Source of the DNA: Massilia yuzhufengensis
GTDB lineage: Bacteria; Pseudomonadota; Gammaproteobacteria; Burkholderiales; Burkholderiaceae_D
Assembly (NCBI RefSeq): GCF_900112225.1
Contig: NZ_FOLD01000006.1
Location: 124,001 to 188,000, forward strand
Direction: 5' to 3'
DNA: 64,000 bases
The notes below the pieces were generated by a model. That model had not been told where the DNA came from and made no database searches. It worked only from the letters and a program-made list of their open reading frames with translations. Positions 46,265 through 55,215 of the stretch are shown here, one piece after another. Position 1 is the stretch's first letter, and every line of letters starts with the position of its first letter. Position numbers and translations under genes: made by a program.

Positions 46265-46852
46265 TCAGGCGCCGATCAGGACCACCATCTGGGTGATCAC
46301 GTTGCCGCCGCGCGGGCCGTCGATGCGCGCGGTGATCACATAGTGCAGCTGCGGCACGCTGGCATACAGCTGCGTGTCCGAGCTCAAGCTGTCGCCCATC
46401 CGCACCGTATTGCCGAGGGTCGAGGTGTTGGTGGCCGTCTGGACGCAGGCATTGAGCGGGTCGCTGAAGGCGACGTCGAGCTTGCACATGCGGTGGATGA
46501 CGTAGCGCACCCGGTTGCCGTCGCCGTCGACCACCTCGCGCGCGCCGTCCCAGAAGCCGGCCGAGCGCACGGTCTGGCTGGTGTCGAGCGTGGCGCGGTA
46601 GCCCTGGGCCGGCGCATGGCTGTTGAGCTGGATGCGGCTGGTCCTGGCGGTCTGGCTGAGCCAGCGGAACCCCGTGTGCAGGCCGAAGTCGGCGGCGCGC
46701 GCCAGCGTGGCGTCATAGGCCAGGTTGGAGGCCGTCAGGGTGGTCGAATTGCTGGAGCGCAGCAGGTAGATGCTCGACACCAGCATCACCAGCAGCATGA
46801 TCAGCATGACCGGCAGCGCGACGCCGCCTTGTGCCTTCAAGGATGATGTCAT
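46265..46852 (-). CDS. pilX: Minor pilin assembly protein PilX
   Basis: The 195 residues have a pilin-type N-terminus: MTSSLKAQGG, then VALPVMLIMLLVMLVSSIYLL. The glutamate at mature position 5 is absent, as is common for PilX-type proteins. A soluble part of about 160 residues follows. The ATG at 46852 overlaps the pilW stop (ATGA). Position between pilW and pilY1 supports the name more than sequence does. Confidence 0.85.
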   Translation of the reverse strand: MTSSLKAQGGVALPVMLIMLLVMLVSSIYLLRSSNSTTLTASNLAYDATLARAADFGLHTGFRWLSQTARTSRIQLNSHAPAQGYRATLDTSQTVRSAGFWDGAREVVDGDGNRVRYVIHRMCKLDVAFSDPLNACVQTATNTSTLGNTVRMGDSLSSDTQLYASVPQLHYVITARIDGPRGGNVITQMVVLIGA

Positions 46853-48045
46853 GATGCGGTCGGCCTCCAGCCCGCGTTGCGCAGCGGGACGATGGTTTCG
46901 AAGACGCGGTAGCGGTAGCAGCTCCAGTGCGCCGGATCGCCCTCGACCGCGACCGTGACCGGGTCGCCTTCCGGGTTGTCGGCGTCTGCGAAGATGCGCG
47001 GGCGTTCGGCGCGCGAGGCCGGAATGCTGCACTGGCCGGCGGCGGTGTCGGGCCGGTCCGGGTTCCTGGCGCGCGCCACCACGGCAATGCGCAGTGCCGA
47101 GATGCGCTGGTAGTCGCCGGCGCTGCCGATGGTGCCGTCGCCGTCGGCGTCGATCATCTCGCCCGACCAGGACGACAGGCGCATGCCGTCTTCCGGCTTG
47201 AAGTCCTCGCCCACCCGGGTGTCGAAGGCGTATTGCGCCTTGAGCGAGACGATGTTGTCGGCCACCGGCTGCGAATCCGCGCCGGCGCCCTTCATGTCGG
47301 TGGAGCGCAGGCGCAGGAAGCCGCCTTCGACCGACCAGGTGCGGAAACCCAGGCTGGCGGCCGGCCCCAGGTTGTACAGGCGCGCCGCGCCGCCCTTGTA
47401 CTGGGCGCCCAGCGAGCCGCTGTTGTAGCGGTTGCCGGAGCCGGCGATCATCACGTACTGCTGCGACGGCGGCGGCGGCAGGCTGCCGGCGTCGTTCGAC
47501 ACCTGGGCCAGCGAGCACTGCTCGCCCATGGTCTCCGGCGCGACCAGGATCACGTCGCCCTTGCCGAAGCCGTAGGGAATGCGGTCGACGTCGATGCGGG
47601 TGCCGCCGATGTAGTCGCTGGTGATGCGCAGGGTGCCGGTGCCGCTGAACGAGCTGCCGGCATACAGGCTGATGCCGTCCGGGCCTTCGCCGCCGGGCTC
47701 GATGATCGCGGCGGCCAGCGGGCGCACGGTGGCGGCGCCGCGCGCGGCTTGCGCCATTTCGTAGCCGCCGCTGTCTTCCATCACGGTGTCGCAGCCGACG
47801 ATGAGCGGGTCGTTCAGGCCGAAGCCGGCATGCTCGGCGTCGCCGCTGATCGAGAACATCGCCAGCATCCCGTTCTGCATCGAATCCGAGCCGCCCAGCG
47901 CGGCCCGCTTGTTGCGTTCGGAGTCGGTCATCAGGCGGGTGGCGAACAGCACCGCCAGCAGGCCGATGACGACGCTCACCATCAGCTCGACCAGCGAGAA
48001 GCCGCCGGCGCGCGGGAAGCGAAGCGGGATGCGCACGGCGGTCAT
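46849..48045 (-). CDS. pilW: Minor pilin PilW
   Basis: Prepilin-like protein of 398 residues: leader MTAVRIPLRFPRAGG then FSLVELMVSVVIGLLAVLFA with Glu at mature position 5, which is cleaved by PilD. The large globular part contains a possible calcium-type loop DADGDGTIGSAGDYQ near residues 288-302. The ATG at 48045 overlaps the pilV stop (ATGA), and its own stop overlaps pilX. It forms part of the pilus tip-priming complex with PilV, PilX and PilY1. Confidence 0.9.
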   Translation of the reverse strand: MTAVRIPLRFPRAGGFSLVELMVSVVIGLLAVLFATRLMTDSERNKRAALGGSDSMQNGMLAMFSISGDAEHAGFGLNDPLIVGCDTVMEDSGGYEMAQAARGAATVRPLAAAIIEPGGEGPDGISLYAGSSFSGTGTLRITSDYIGGTRIDVDRIPYGFGKGDVILVAPETMGEQCSLAQVSNDAGSLPPPPSQQYVMIAGSGNRYNSGSLGAQYKGGAARLYNLGPAASLGFRTWSVEGGFLRLRSTDMKGAGADSQPVADNIVSLKAQYAFDTRVGEDFKPEDGMRLSSWSGEMIDADGDGTIGSAGDYQRISALRIAVVARARNPDRPDTAAGQCSIPASRAERPRIFADADNPEGDPVTVAVEGDPAHWSCYRYRVFETIVPLRNAGWRPTAS

Positions 48046-48488
48046 ATCGACCCCGCGAAATAGGAGGTGATGCGGTGGGTGTTGACCGGCGTGTCGGCCT
48101 TGCGCTGCCAGCTGATCGCGATGCGCACCTCGGTCGGCGCGGCGCTGGCGCCCGGCGCGACGGCGATCGCGATGGTGGCGCCGGGAATCAGCGCCGTGGT
48201 CTCGTCGTGCCACTCGGCCAGCCGCTCCGGCGGCTCGGCCCCGGCCGCCACCGCATATGCAGGCAGGTGCTCGAGGTCGGTGTTCATGATGCCGAGCAGC
48301 TTGTTGGCGGCGATGGTGGCTTCGGCGCGCATGCCGGCGTCGGCCAGCGCCGCGTACGAGCGCGCCTGCAGGCCGATGGTGCCGAGCAGGCCGATCGCCA
48401 GGATCACAGCGGCCAGGAGCGACTCGAGCAGTGCGATGCCGCGCTGGCGGCGCAGCCGGAATGGGATGGGTGGGCGTGGTCGGCTCAT
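48042..48488 (-). CDS. pilV: Minor pilin PilV
   Basis: The 148 residues start at ATG 48488, overlapping the fimT stop by ATGA. A basic leader ends in RQRG, then IALLESLLAAVILAIGLLG with Glu at mature position 5. The C-terminal part (TEVRIAISWQRK) matches the usual PilV layout. An open frame extends 45 bases further upstream but the coupled ATG is the better start. Confidence 0.88.
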   Translation of the reverse strand: MSRPRPPIPFRLRRQRGIALLESLLAAVILAIGLLGTIGLQARSYAALADAGMRAEATIAANKLLGIMNTDLEHLPAYAVAAGAEPPERLAEWHDETTALIPGATIAIAVAPGASAAPTEVRIAISWQRKADTPVNTHRITSYFAGSI

Positions 48489-49117
48489 TCGGGGCACCTG
48501 CGCGAATCGTCGGCGGCCACGTTCGGGTCGCATGTGGCGGCAACGCCGGCCAGGGTCAATACCACGCTGGCGGGGCGGAACGGGGCTTCCTCAACGTCGA
48601 CCGGGTCCAGGTCGATGCGCATCATGCGCGTGTCGGCCTGGGTGTCGACCCAGCCCAGCGGGGTGAAATAGACTTCCAGCGCGCCATCGGGGCCGGTACT
48701 CACGGCCAGCCGGTTGGTGCCGGGGAGCGACTCGGCGCTGCGCCCGATCGAGGTGAAGCCGTCGCCGGCGGCGCCCTCGGGCTTGACGGCGTCGGCCAGG
48801 GTCGACCAGTCGCCGGCGTCTTCATTGCAGGGCGTTTCCGGGGTCGGGAAGCAGACGTCGACCTGCCAGTCGTATTGGCCGCTGGCCGCGTTGCGCGTCA
48901 AGACCAGGCGGCTGGCGCTGTTCAGGGCCAGCGCCTTGGCGCGCGCCGTGCCGAGGCCTTCGGCGTAGAACTGGGTGGCGGCGGCGGCCTTGGTGGCGGC
49001 GACCCAGTCTGCCATGCGCGGCACGCCCACCGCCAGCAGCACGGCGAACACGGCCAGCGCGATCAGCGCCTCCACCAAGGTGAAGCCGCGCGCCAGGCGT
49101 GGGCTTACTGGGTGCAC
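48485..49117 (-). CDS. fimT: GspH/FimT-family minor pseudopilin
   Basis: The 210 residues begin at GTG 49117 (VHPVSPRLARG then FTLVEALIALAVFAVLLAVGVPRM), with AAGGAGG four bases upstream. The GspH-type beta domain follows, with YAEGLGTARAKALALNSASRLVLT. Its first 13 bases overlap the end of the pilE-like gene, so coupled translation is likely. The protein could equally be named FimU; sequence does not decide. Confidence 0.88.
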   Translation of the reverse strand: MHPVSPRLARGFTLVEALIALAVFAVLLAVGVPRMADWVAATKAAAATQFYAEGLGTARAKALALNSASRLVLTRNAASGQYDWQVDVCFPTPETPCNEDAGDWSTLADAVKPEGAAGDGFTSIGRSAESLPGTNRLAVSTGPDGALEVYFTPLGWVDTQADTRMMRIDLDPVDVEEAPFRPASVVLTLAGVAATCDPNVAADDSRRCPE

Positions 49118-49536
49118 GTGCCCTCCTTGCGGTCGACCCAGCAGTCGTCGCTGCCGGTCCAGCCGTCCGGCACGCCGGTAGTGGCGCGCCTGCCGTTCTG
49201 GTCGATCGTGAAGACGAAACCGTCGGCCGTGCCCTGCCCGGTCGCCGTCACCAGGTAGGCGCTGGCGCTGGACTCGGTGAGCTCGTAGGCGAAGTTGTCG
49301 GAGTCCTTCGGCATCAGCTTGAGCGCAGCGGCGTCGAAACCGGCGTAGCTGCGGGTATTCGACCAGTGCTGCTCCATGCGCGGCTGCAGGCCGGCCAGGC
49401 CGGTGAAGGCCTCGGTCAGGCGCGCACGCATCATGTAGCCGTTGTACGACGGCAGGGCCACGGCAGTCAGGATGCCGATGACGACCACCGTAATCATGAT
49501 TTCAATGAGGGTAAAACCTGCCTGGCGCTTGATCAT
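49105..49536 (-). CDS. pilE: Type IV pilin-like protein (PilE type)
   Basis: The 143 residues start at ATG 49536 with GGAGA seven bases upstream. Prepilin leader MIKRQAG then FTLIEIMITVVVIGILTAVALPSY (Glu at mature position 5), and the DxxR-like alignment helix ARLTEAFTGLAGLQPRMEQHW. Two cysteines near the C-terminus (DDCWVDRKEGTC) could form the D-region disulfide. It is first in the operon pilE-fimT-pilV-pilW-pilX-pilY1, unlike Pseudomonas, where pilE comes last. Confidence 0.9.
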   Translation of the reverse strand: MIKRQAGFTLIEIMITVVVIGILTAVALPSYNGYMMRARLTEAFTGLAGLQPRMEQHWSNTRSYAGFDAAALKLMPKDSDNFAYELTESSASAYLVTATGQGTADGFVFTIDQNGRRATTGVPDGWTGSDDCWVDRKEGTCTQ

Positions 49537-49650
49537 GGACTGTTCTCCGAAGGATCCGGCGGACTGCCGGAATGTTTCCATGTGGAATCATAACCTACGA
49601 AGCTTGCATTTCCCTGAGGAAATCCTGACAAAATCCTGACAAACGCACAG

Positions 49651-49752
49651 GTGGGTGGTCCGGTTTCACGACCGCGCGTTCAGCTCCCGGATGCGCAGCC
49701 GCGACGCGTGCCGGAGTCGAACGCGCGGTCGGCGGAGCCGACCACCCTACGG
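49651..49752. repeat. Palindromic repeat, family B, copy 3 (two-hairpin form)
   Basis: The left part is GTGGGTGGTCCGG...CGACCGCGCG, the right part CGCGCGGTCGGCGGAGCCGACC then ACCCTACG. The right half matches copy 1 (9831-9861) with one or two changes. The TAG stop of the sensor kinase gene (49747-49749) is inside the right end. The remaining 49537-49650 contains only the presumed pilE promoter region. Confidence 0.75.
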
Positions 49753-51081
49753 GAAGCGCACGGTAAAAGTGGAGCCGGTCCCGTCCGGACCGCTCGACAA
49801 GGCCACTTCGGCCCCGTGCGCGTCGGCGATATCGCGCACGATCGCCAGGCCCAGCCCGCTCCCGGTGCTGTGCTGGTCCAGCCGCACGAAGCGCTGGAAC
49901 ACCTGGCCGCGCTGTTCCGGCGGGATTCCGGGCCCGGAATCCTCGACCGCGAACAGGGCCCCGTCTGGCGTCGGGCGGCAGTGCACGGTGACGGTGCCGT
50001 GCTCCGGCGTGTAGCGCAGCGCGTTGTCGACCAGGTTGTCGACCAGGTCGCGCAGCATGTAGCGCTCGCCCACCACCCTGGCGGAGGCAAGTTCGAAGCC
50101 GAGGTCGATGTCCTTGCTGGCCGCCTGCTCGACGAAGGATTGCACCGCCTCGGTCACGATGGCGGCCAGGTCGAGCGGCGCCAGCTGGGCGCGCTCGAAG
50201 CGGTCGGGCCCGGCGCGCTCGAGCGAGAGCAGCTGGTTGGCCTGGCGGATCATGCGCTCGTTGGCGCGCAGCAGCAGCTCGACGGTGCGCTGGGTGTCGG
50301 GGTCGTCGCGGTGGCGCGTGGCCAGCCATTCGAGCTGCAGGCGCAGGCCGGCCAGGGGGGTGCGCAGCTGGTGGGCGACGTTGGCGCGGAAGTCGTCCTG
50401 CGCCCTGGCCCCGGCGGCGATCCGTCCGAGCAGCGCGTTGAAGGCGGTGACCAGCGGCGCCAGCTCGCGCGGCATGCCGGCGTCGTCCAGCGGCGCCAGG
50501 TCGCTGCTGCCGCGCGCATCGAGGCGCGCGCGCAGGCGGGCCAGCGGGGCCAGGCCGTTGCCGACCGAGAACCAGACCAGGCCCACCAGTGCCAGGCTGA
50601 ACAGCACTTCGAGCAGCACCAGCGCGCGCACGATGGCGGCGCGCACCTGCTGGCGCTGGCTCAGGGTACGGGCGACGCCGACCTCGACCGGCCCGCCGCT
50701 GGTGGTCACCAGCAGGCTGGCCACGCGCACCGGCTGCCCGTGCATGCTGGCGTCGCGCACTTGCGCGCCGTCCTCGCGGCGGGGAAAGGCGGCGTCGCCG
50801 GCCAGCACCCGCCCGCCGGTGTCGCGCACCACAAACCAGCTGGCGTCGGGCGAGCCCGCGCCGAGCACGCGGGCGGCGGCGCCCGGCACATCGGCCTGGA
50901 CCACGCCCCCGTCCGGGCGCAGGCGCGCCGCCAGGCCGGTGGCGGCATCCAGCAATCCCTGGTCGAAGGCGAGCTGGGCGGGCGTCCAGGCCAGCAGGTA
51001 GGTGAGGCTGGCGGCCAGCAGGTTGAATACCAGGATGGGCGCGACCAGCCACTTGAGCAGGCGCAGCCGGATACTCGTCAC
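49747..51081 (-). CDS. Membrane sensor histidine kinase (TctE/QseC type)
   Basis: The 444 residues start at GTG 51081, overlapping the response-regulator stop by GTGA. TM1 is about 10-31, a periplasmic part of about 115 residues follows, and TM2 is about 152-174. HAMP leads to HisKA with H237 in VAHQLRTPLAGL, then HATPase_c (DNLVDNALRYTP, DSGPGIPPE, GSGLGLAIV). QseC/TctE relatives respond to carboxylates, metals or hormones; the signal here is unknown. The stop codon lies within a palindromic repeat. Confidence 0.93.
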   Translation of the reverse strand: MTSIRLRLLKWLVAPILVFNLLAASLTYLLAWTPAQLAFDQGLLDAATGLAARLRPDGGVVQADVPGAAARVLGAGSPDASWFVVRDTGGRVLAGDAAFPRREDGAQVRDASMHGQPVRVASLLVTTSGGPVEVGVARTLSQRQQVRAAIVRALVLLEVLFSLALVGLVWFSVGNGLAPLARLRARLDARGSSDLAPLDDAGMPRELAPLVTAFNALLGRIAAGARAQDDFRANVAHQLRTPLAGLRLQLEWLATRHRDDPDTQRTVELLLRANERMIRQANQLLSLERAGPDRFERAQLAPLDLAAIVTEAVQSFVEQAASKDIDLGFELASARVVGERYMLRDLVDNLVDNALRYTPEHGTVTVHCRPTPDGALFAVEDSGPGIPPEQRGQVFQRFVRLDQHSTGSGLGLAIVRDIADAHGAEVALSSGPDGTGSTFTVRFP

Positions 51082-51746
51082 GCCGCCTCTAACAGGTAGC
51101 CGAAGCCGCGGATGGTGCGGATCGCCACCCCGGCGCCGTCGAGCTTGAGGCGCAGGCGCGACACGTAGACCTCGACCGCATTGAGCGTGAGGTCGTCGCC
51201 CCAGGGCGCGATGGCGTCGATGATCTGCTGTTTCGATACCACCCGGCCGGCCTGCTGCAGCAGGTATTCGAGCACGCCCCACTCGCGCGCCGACAGGTCC
51301 AGGACCCGTTCGCCTACGCGCGCACGGCGCGTTGCACTGTCGAGGCTGAGGTGCGCCAGGCCCAGGTGGGCCGGCGGCGGGGCGAAGCGCCGGGCCAGCG
51401 CGCGGATGCGCGCGACCAGTTCGGCGCTGGCGAAGGGCTTGACCAGGTAGTCGTCGGCGCCCGTCTCCAGCCCGCGCACCCGGTCTTCGACGGCGTCGCG
51501 GGCAGTGAGCAGCAGGACCGGGGTGGCGGCGCCGCGGGCGCGCAGGCGGCGCAGCACTTCGAAGCCGTCGATGCCGGGCAGGCCGATGTCGAGGATGAGC
51601 ACGGCCGGCTGGGCGCCCTGCAGGCGGGCGTCGGCGGCCACCCCGTCGCGCACCAGTTCGACCTGCATGTCCTGGGCATGCAAGGTGCGCACCAGCCCGT
51701 CGGCCAGCACGGTATCGTCTTCGACGAGCAGCAAGGGCAAAGGCAT
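51078..51746 (-). CDS. OmpR/PhoB-type response regulator (TctD/QseB type)
   Basis: The 222 residues comprise a receiver (about 1-118) with acidic pair D10/D11, phospho-acceptor D53 in ILDIGLPGIDG and DDYLVKPF, then a winged-helix DNA-binding domain (LDLSAREWGVLEYLLQQAG, VYVSRLRLKL, IRTIRGFGYLLE). It partners the kinase encoded immediately downstream. The target genes are not visible; the pilin operon on the same strand is a neighbour but not necessarily a target. Confidence 0.94.
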   Translation of the reverse strand: MPLPLLLVEDDTVLADGLVRTLHAQDMQVELVRDGVAADARLQGAQPAVLILDIGLPGIDGFEVLRRLRARGAATPVLLLTARDAVEDRVRGLETGADDYLVKPFASAELVARIRALARRFAPPPAHLGLAHLSLDSATRRARVGERVLDLSAREWGVLEYLLQQAGRVVSKQQIIDAIAPWGDDLTLNAVEVYVSRLRLKLDGAGVAIRTIRGFGYLLEAA

Positions 51747-52006
51747 CGTTGGTTCAATGAGGTGGGGAGATCACATTATGCGCGAATTCATTTCCCGACC
51801 GCAAAAAAACAAATGGCAGAACGGCAAAACGCCTAGTAGGACTGGACTGACACAACTCCCTGCGACAAGCCTACACAGGGGCGACTGCCAGTCTTATGTT
51901 CGCCAACAGACTATAGCTTTAATGTTCACACATCGCGATGAGGAAACAAAAGAAGACCTCAACCAGTCGCTCCCTGAAGCACGTTAGAGATAAAAGAGGA
52001 CATAAA

Positions 52007-52807
52007 ATGAACAACACTCAACTTGGTGGTACGCAGAAGGCGCAACACAAGATGGCAGCCCCGAGTGAGGCTGTGAAAGCCGCGTCCCGCCCCGTTGTCA
52101 GCTACAGCGGCACCCAGCAGAACGAACTGCTCGGCGCCCTGCCTCGTCCAGACCTGGAAAGCCTGTTTGAACAACTGGAACTCGTCCCGCTGCCATTCGG
52201 CAAAGAACTGTTCGAGTATGGCAGCAAACTGGAATACGTGTATTTCCCGACCACTGCAATCGTGTCGCTGCTGTATGTGATGGAAGATGGCGCCACCACC
52301 GAAATCGCGGTGGTCGGCCACGAAGGCGCGGTCGGCGTGTCGCTGTTCATGGGTGAGCGCGCTACCTGCAGCGCCGTGGTCCAGAGCGCCGGCTACGGCT
52401 ATCGCCTCAAGGCCCAGTTCCTGCGCGACGCCTTCAACCGCGGCGGCGCCCTGCCCCAGCTCCTGATGCGCTACACCAACGCCCTGTTCGCCCAGATGGC
52501 CCAGAACGCCGTCGGCGGCCGCCACAGCTCGATCGAACAGAAGCTGTGCCGCTGGCTGCTCGACCGCCTGGACCGCTCGGCCAGCAATGAGCTGAAAGTG
52601 ACCCAGGAACTGATCTCCATCATGCTGGGCGTGCGTCGCGAGAGCATCACCGCCGCCGCCGGCAAGCTGCAGGACGAAGGCCTGATCCAGTACCGCCGCG
52701 GCAATATCACCGTGCTCGACCGTGCAGGCCTGGAAGACTACGCCGGCGAATGCTACAAGGTCGCCAAGTCGGAATACGACCGTCTGCTCATGGATGTGGC
52801 GCGTTAA
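52007..52807 (+). CDS. Crp/Fnr-family transcription regulator
   Basis: The 266 residues start at ATG 52007 with AGAGGA six bases upstream. A cNMP-binding-like beta-barrel (about 60-175: FGKELFEYGSKLEYVYFPTTAIVSLL, TEIAVVGHEGAVGVSLFMG) precedes a C-terminal Crp HTH (VTQELISIMLGVRRESITAAAGKLQDEGL). The cAMP-contacting motif of Crp and the four-cysteine cluster of Fnr are absent, so the effector is unknown. The gene overlaps the 3' end of the convergent kinase gene by 20 bases. Confidence 0.9.
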   Translation: MNNTQLGGTQKAQHKMAAPSEAVKAASRPVVSYSGTQQNELLGALPRPDLESLFEQLELVPLPFGKELFEYGSKLEYVYFPTTAIVSLLYVMEDGATTEIAVVGHEGAVGVSLFMGERATCSAVVQSAGYGYRLKAQFLRDAFNRGGALPQLLMRYTNALFAQMAQNAVGGRHSSIEQKLCRWLLDRLDRSASNELKVTQELISIMLGVRRESITAAAGKLQDEGLIQYRRGNITVLDRAGLEDYAGECYKVAKSEYDRLLMDVAR

Positions 52808-54320
52808 GACTGACGGGCGCCTGCACCGGCGCCTTCACTGATTCCGCATTCGACGCCGTCTCCGGTCCTGCCGCAAACGGCGTCGTCGTTTGCGCCGATT
52901 CGAGCACCGGCGCGGCGAGGGTCGGTCCATCGCCGCCCGGTGCGGACGCGGGAATCCAGGCCTGGACACAGGTGCCGACGCCATTCACGCCGCGCGCCAC
53001 GCTCAGGGCGCCGCCCAGCAACAGGGCGCGCTCGCGCATGCCCAGCAGCCCGTGCGATTTCGACTTGGCCATGGCGTCGGCGGGAATACCGATGCCGTCG
53101 TCGGTGATTTCCAGCTCCCAGCCGCCCGGCTCGCGCGTGAGATTGACGATCACGCTGCGCGCCTTGGCGTACTTGGCGATATTGTTCAGGGCTTCCTGGG
53201 TGATGCGGAACAAGGCGATCGCCTGCATCGGGCCGGCGCAATCGGCCTCGGCGTCGATCAGGGCGTCGCAATCGAGCGCCGTCACGCGCGCATAATCGGC
53301 GCAGTAACTCTGCAACGCGGCCGACAGCCCCATATTGTCCAGCAAGCTCGGGCGCAGGTTCTCGATGATGCGGCGCTTGAGCTGCACGGTATCGACCAGG
53401 GTCTTGCGGGCCCGGCCCAGCATGGCCACCAGTTCCGGATGGCTGCCGCGCAGCTGCTCGCTGACATTGGCGATATCCATGCCGATCGCGGTCAGGTTGG
53501 CGCCCATCTCGTCGTGCAGCTCGCGCGCCAGGCGCGACTTTTCTTCTTCCGACACCCGGATCAGGTGGCGCGACAGCACCGACAACTGCTCCGTACGCTC
53601 GGCCACGATGGCTTCCAGGGTGTCGTTGGTATTCTGCAGGGCCTGCTCGGCTTCCAGGCGCAGGCCGAAACTGCGCTGCACCAGGTTGTAGAACAGCAGG
53701 ATGACGAGGATCGCCACCGCATTGATGCCGACCCCGGAGAGCACCGTGCGGCGCGACTGCTCATAGAAGGCCGCGGTGCGGGTGGTCAGGAGCTCGTTCT
53801 GCTCGCGCGTCATGATCACCACCTGCAGGCGGATCTCGTCCATCTCGCCGCGCGCGTCGGCCGCCGCGGCGATGGCGACGATATCGACCAGGCCGCCGCG
53901 GCGGTACACTTCGACCGCCTGGTTCATCAGGCCGAGCTTACGCTGCACCAGGGTGCGCAGCTGGGCCAGGTTTTTCGATTGCGAGGGATTGTCGGCGAGC
54001 AGCACGCTCAGTGCGCGCAACTGGCTGTCGATTTCCTGCGGCGCCGCATTCAGCGCGCCCAGGTTGTTTTCGGCACCGGAGAGGAAATAGCCGCGCAAGC
54101 CGCTTTCGGCATCGGTGACGAGCAAGTTCAACACTTGCAGTTCGTCGGAGACGCGCGCGGTCTGGGCTTGCAGGGCGTTGGCGGAACGCAGGTCGTCCAG
54201 GTTACGGACCAGGAACACCGCATTGATCACGAGGATGACCACGCAGGCCACGCATAACAGGGTCTTGGAGAGCGGCAGGCCGCGCAACCGCTTGCCGTCG
54301 AAGGCAGTGGAAAAGTACAT
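52788..54320 (-). CDS. NarX-type membrane histidine kinase with CHASE3-like sensor
   Basis: The 510 residues start at ATG 54320, with AGGA five bases upstream. TM1 (about 20-38), a helical extracytoplasmic part of CHASE3 type (about 40-190, including VTDAESGLRGYFLSGAEN), TM2 (about 194-212), a coiled linker, then HisKA_3 with H269 in RLARELHDEMGANLTAIGMD and a HATPase with ITDDGIGIPADAM and GLLGMRERA. A C-terminal tail of about 50 residues is Pro/Ala-rich. It is probably paired with the NarL-type regulator at 54583, which is on the same strand but 260 bases upstream. Signal unknown. Confidence 0.9.
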   Translation of the reverse strand: MYFSTAFDGKRLRGLPLSKTLLCVACVVILVINAVFLVRNLDDLRSANALQAQTARVSDELQVLNLLVTDAESGLRGYFLSGAENNLGALNAAPQEIDSQLRALSVLLADNPSQSKNLAQLRTLVQRKLGLMNQAVEVYRRGGLVDIVAIAAAADARGEMDEIRLQVVIMTREQNELLTTRTAAFYEQSRRTVLSGVGINAVAILVILLFYNLVQRSFGLRLEAEQALQNTNDTLEAIVAERTEQLSVLSRHLIRVSEEEKSRLARELHDEMGANLTAIGMDIANVSEQLRGSHPELVAMLGRARKTLVDTVQLKRRIIENLRPSLLDNMGLSAALQSYCADYARVTALDCDALIDAEADCAGPMQAIALFRITQEALNNIAKYAKARSVIVNLTREPGGWELEITDDGIGIPADAMAKSKSHGLLGMRERALLLGGALSVARGVNGVGTCVQAWIPASAPGGDGPTLAAPVLESAQTTTPFAAGPETASNAESVKAPVQAPVSLNAPHP

Positions 54321-54544
54321 GAGCTTCCTTTCGCGCAACTTATGCCATCGGGGGCGATTATAGTCGCGTTAGCGCGACGTTGCAGCGCCAGACAAAACGG
54401 GTCGGGCGCAGGCGCGCGCGGTGCTACCGCAATGCGGGAAACGACAACACGTCAGCAGACCGCTGCAAGTGTGCGCCCATCCGCGCCGCGATGCAATATG
54501 CAACGCTGCACAAAAAGATCTTGCCGGAAGGGGGAAACGCGAAA

Positions 54545-54568
54545 GCACGCCGGGCTGGGCCGGCGTGC
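54545..54568 (-). terminator. Terminator after the NarL-type regulator gene
   Basis: On the minus strand, GCACGCCGG pairs with CCGGCGTGC (9 bp, six-base loop), followed by TTTCGCGTTT. It lies 15 bases after the regulator stop and before the kinase gene, implying that regulator and kinase are mostly separate transcripts. Confidence 0.7.
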
Positions 54569-54582
54569 CCTGAGGTGGGAAC

Positions 54583-55215
54583 TTAGTCGAGCAGGTTGTT
54601 CTTCATGGCGTAATAGGTCAGGTCGCTATTGGACTGCAGGCCCATTTTTTCCATGATGCGGGTGCGGTAGGTCGACACCGTCTTGATCGACAGCGACAGT
54701 GCATTGCCGATGTCGGACACGGTGGCCCCCTTGGCCAGGCGCAGGAAGACCTGGAACTCGCGGTCGGACAGCTCGGTGTGCAGCGCGGTGTTCGGGTCGC
54801 GGTCGAAACTCTGGGCCAGCAGTTCGCCCACGGTGGAGCTTACATAGCGGCGGCCCTGGAACACGGTACGCACCGCGGTCTTGAGCTCGTCGGCTTCGCA
54901 TTCCTTGTTCAGGTAGCCGTTGGCGCCCATCTTGAACAGGTTCAGCGCGTACTGCTGCGCCGGGTAACCCGAAAGAATCAGCACCGGCAGGTTCGGCTGG
55001 CCCTGGCGGATGGTGCGCAGGATGTCGATGCCGCTCTGGTCGGGCATCGCGATATCGAGCAACAGCACGTCGCAGATTTCACGGCGTGCGATATCCAGGG
55101 CCTCGCGGCCGGTTGCGCCTTCGGCGACGACTTCGAAATCGCCCGACGACGAAAAAATCTGTTTGAAACCTGCTCGAACTATTTGGTGATCGTCACAAAT
55201 GGCAACGCGTATCAT
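54583..55215 (-). CDS. NarL/FixJ-type response regulator (UvrY/GacA-like)
   Basis: The 210 residues comprise a receiver with D8/D9, phospho-acceptor D54 in LLLDIAMPDQSG and the lysine motif LNKE, then a LuxR-type HTH (about 143-205: TELSDREFQVFLRLAKGATVSDIGNALSLSIKTVSTYRTRIMEKM). It resembles the GacA/UvrY group in length and HTH sequence. The HisKA_3 kinase gene just downstream is the likely partner. The 230 bases upstream hold no gene. Confidence 0.92.
   Translation of the reverse strand: MIRVAICDDHQIVRAGFKQIFSSSGDFEVVAEGATGREALDIARREICDVLLLDIAMPDQSGIDILRTIRQGQPNLPVLILSGYPAQQYALNLFKMGANGYLNKECEADELKTAVRTVFQGRRYVSSTVGELLAQSFDRDPNTALHTELSDREFQVFLRLAKGATVSDIGNALSLSIKTVSTYRTRIMEKMGLQSNSDLTYYAMKNNLLD

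Noticed and set aside
39839-46846. A 2335-codon open frame on the plus strand, antisense to prfC, pilY1 and pilX
   Set aside because: Stop-free antisense frames are expected opposite GC-rich genes. The translation is low-complexity Arg/Ala/His/Gly without domains, while the minus-strand genes show clear motifs.
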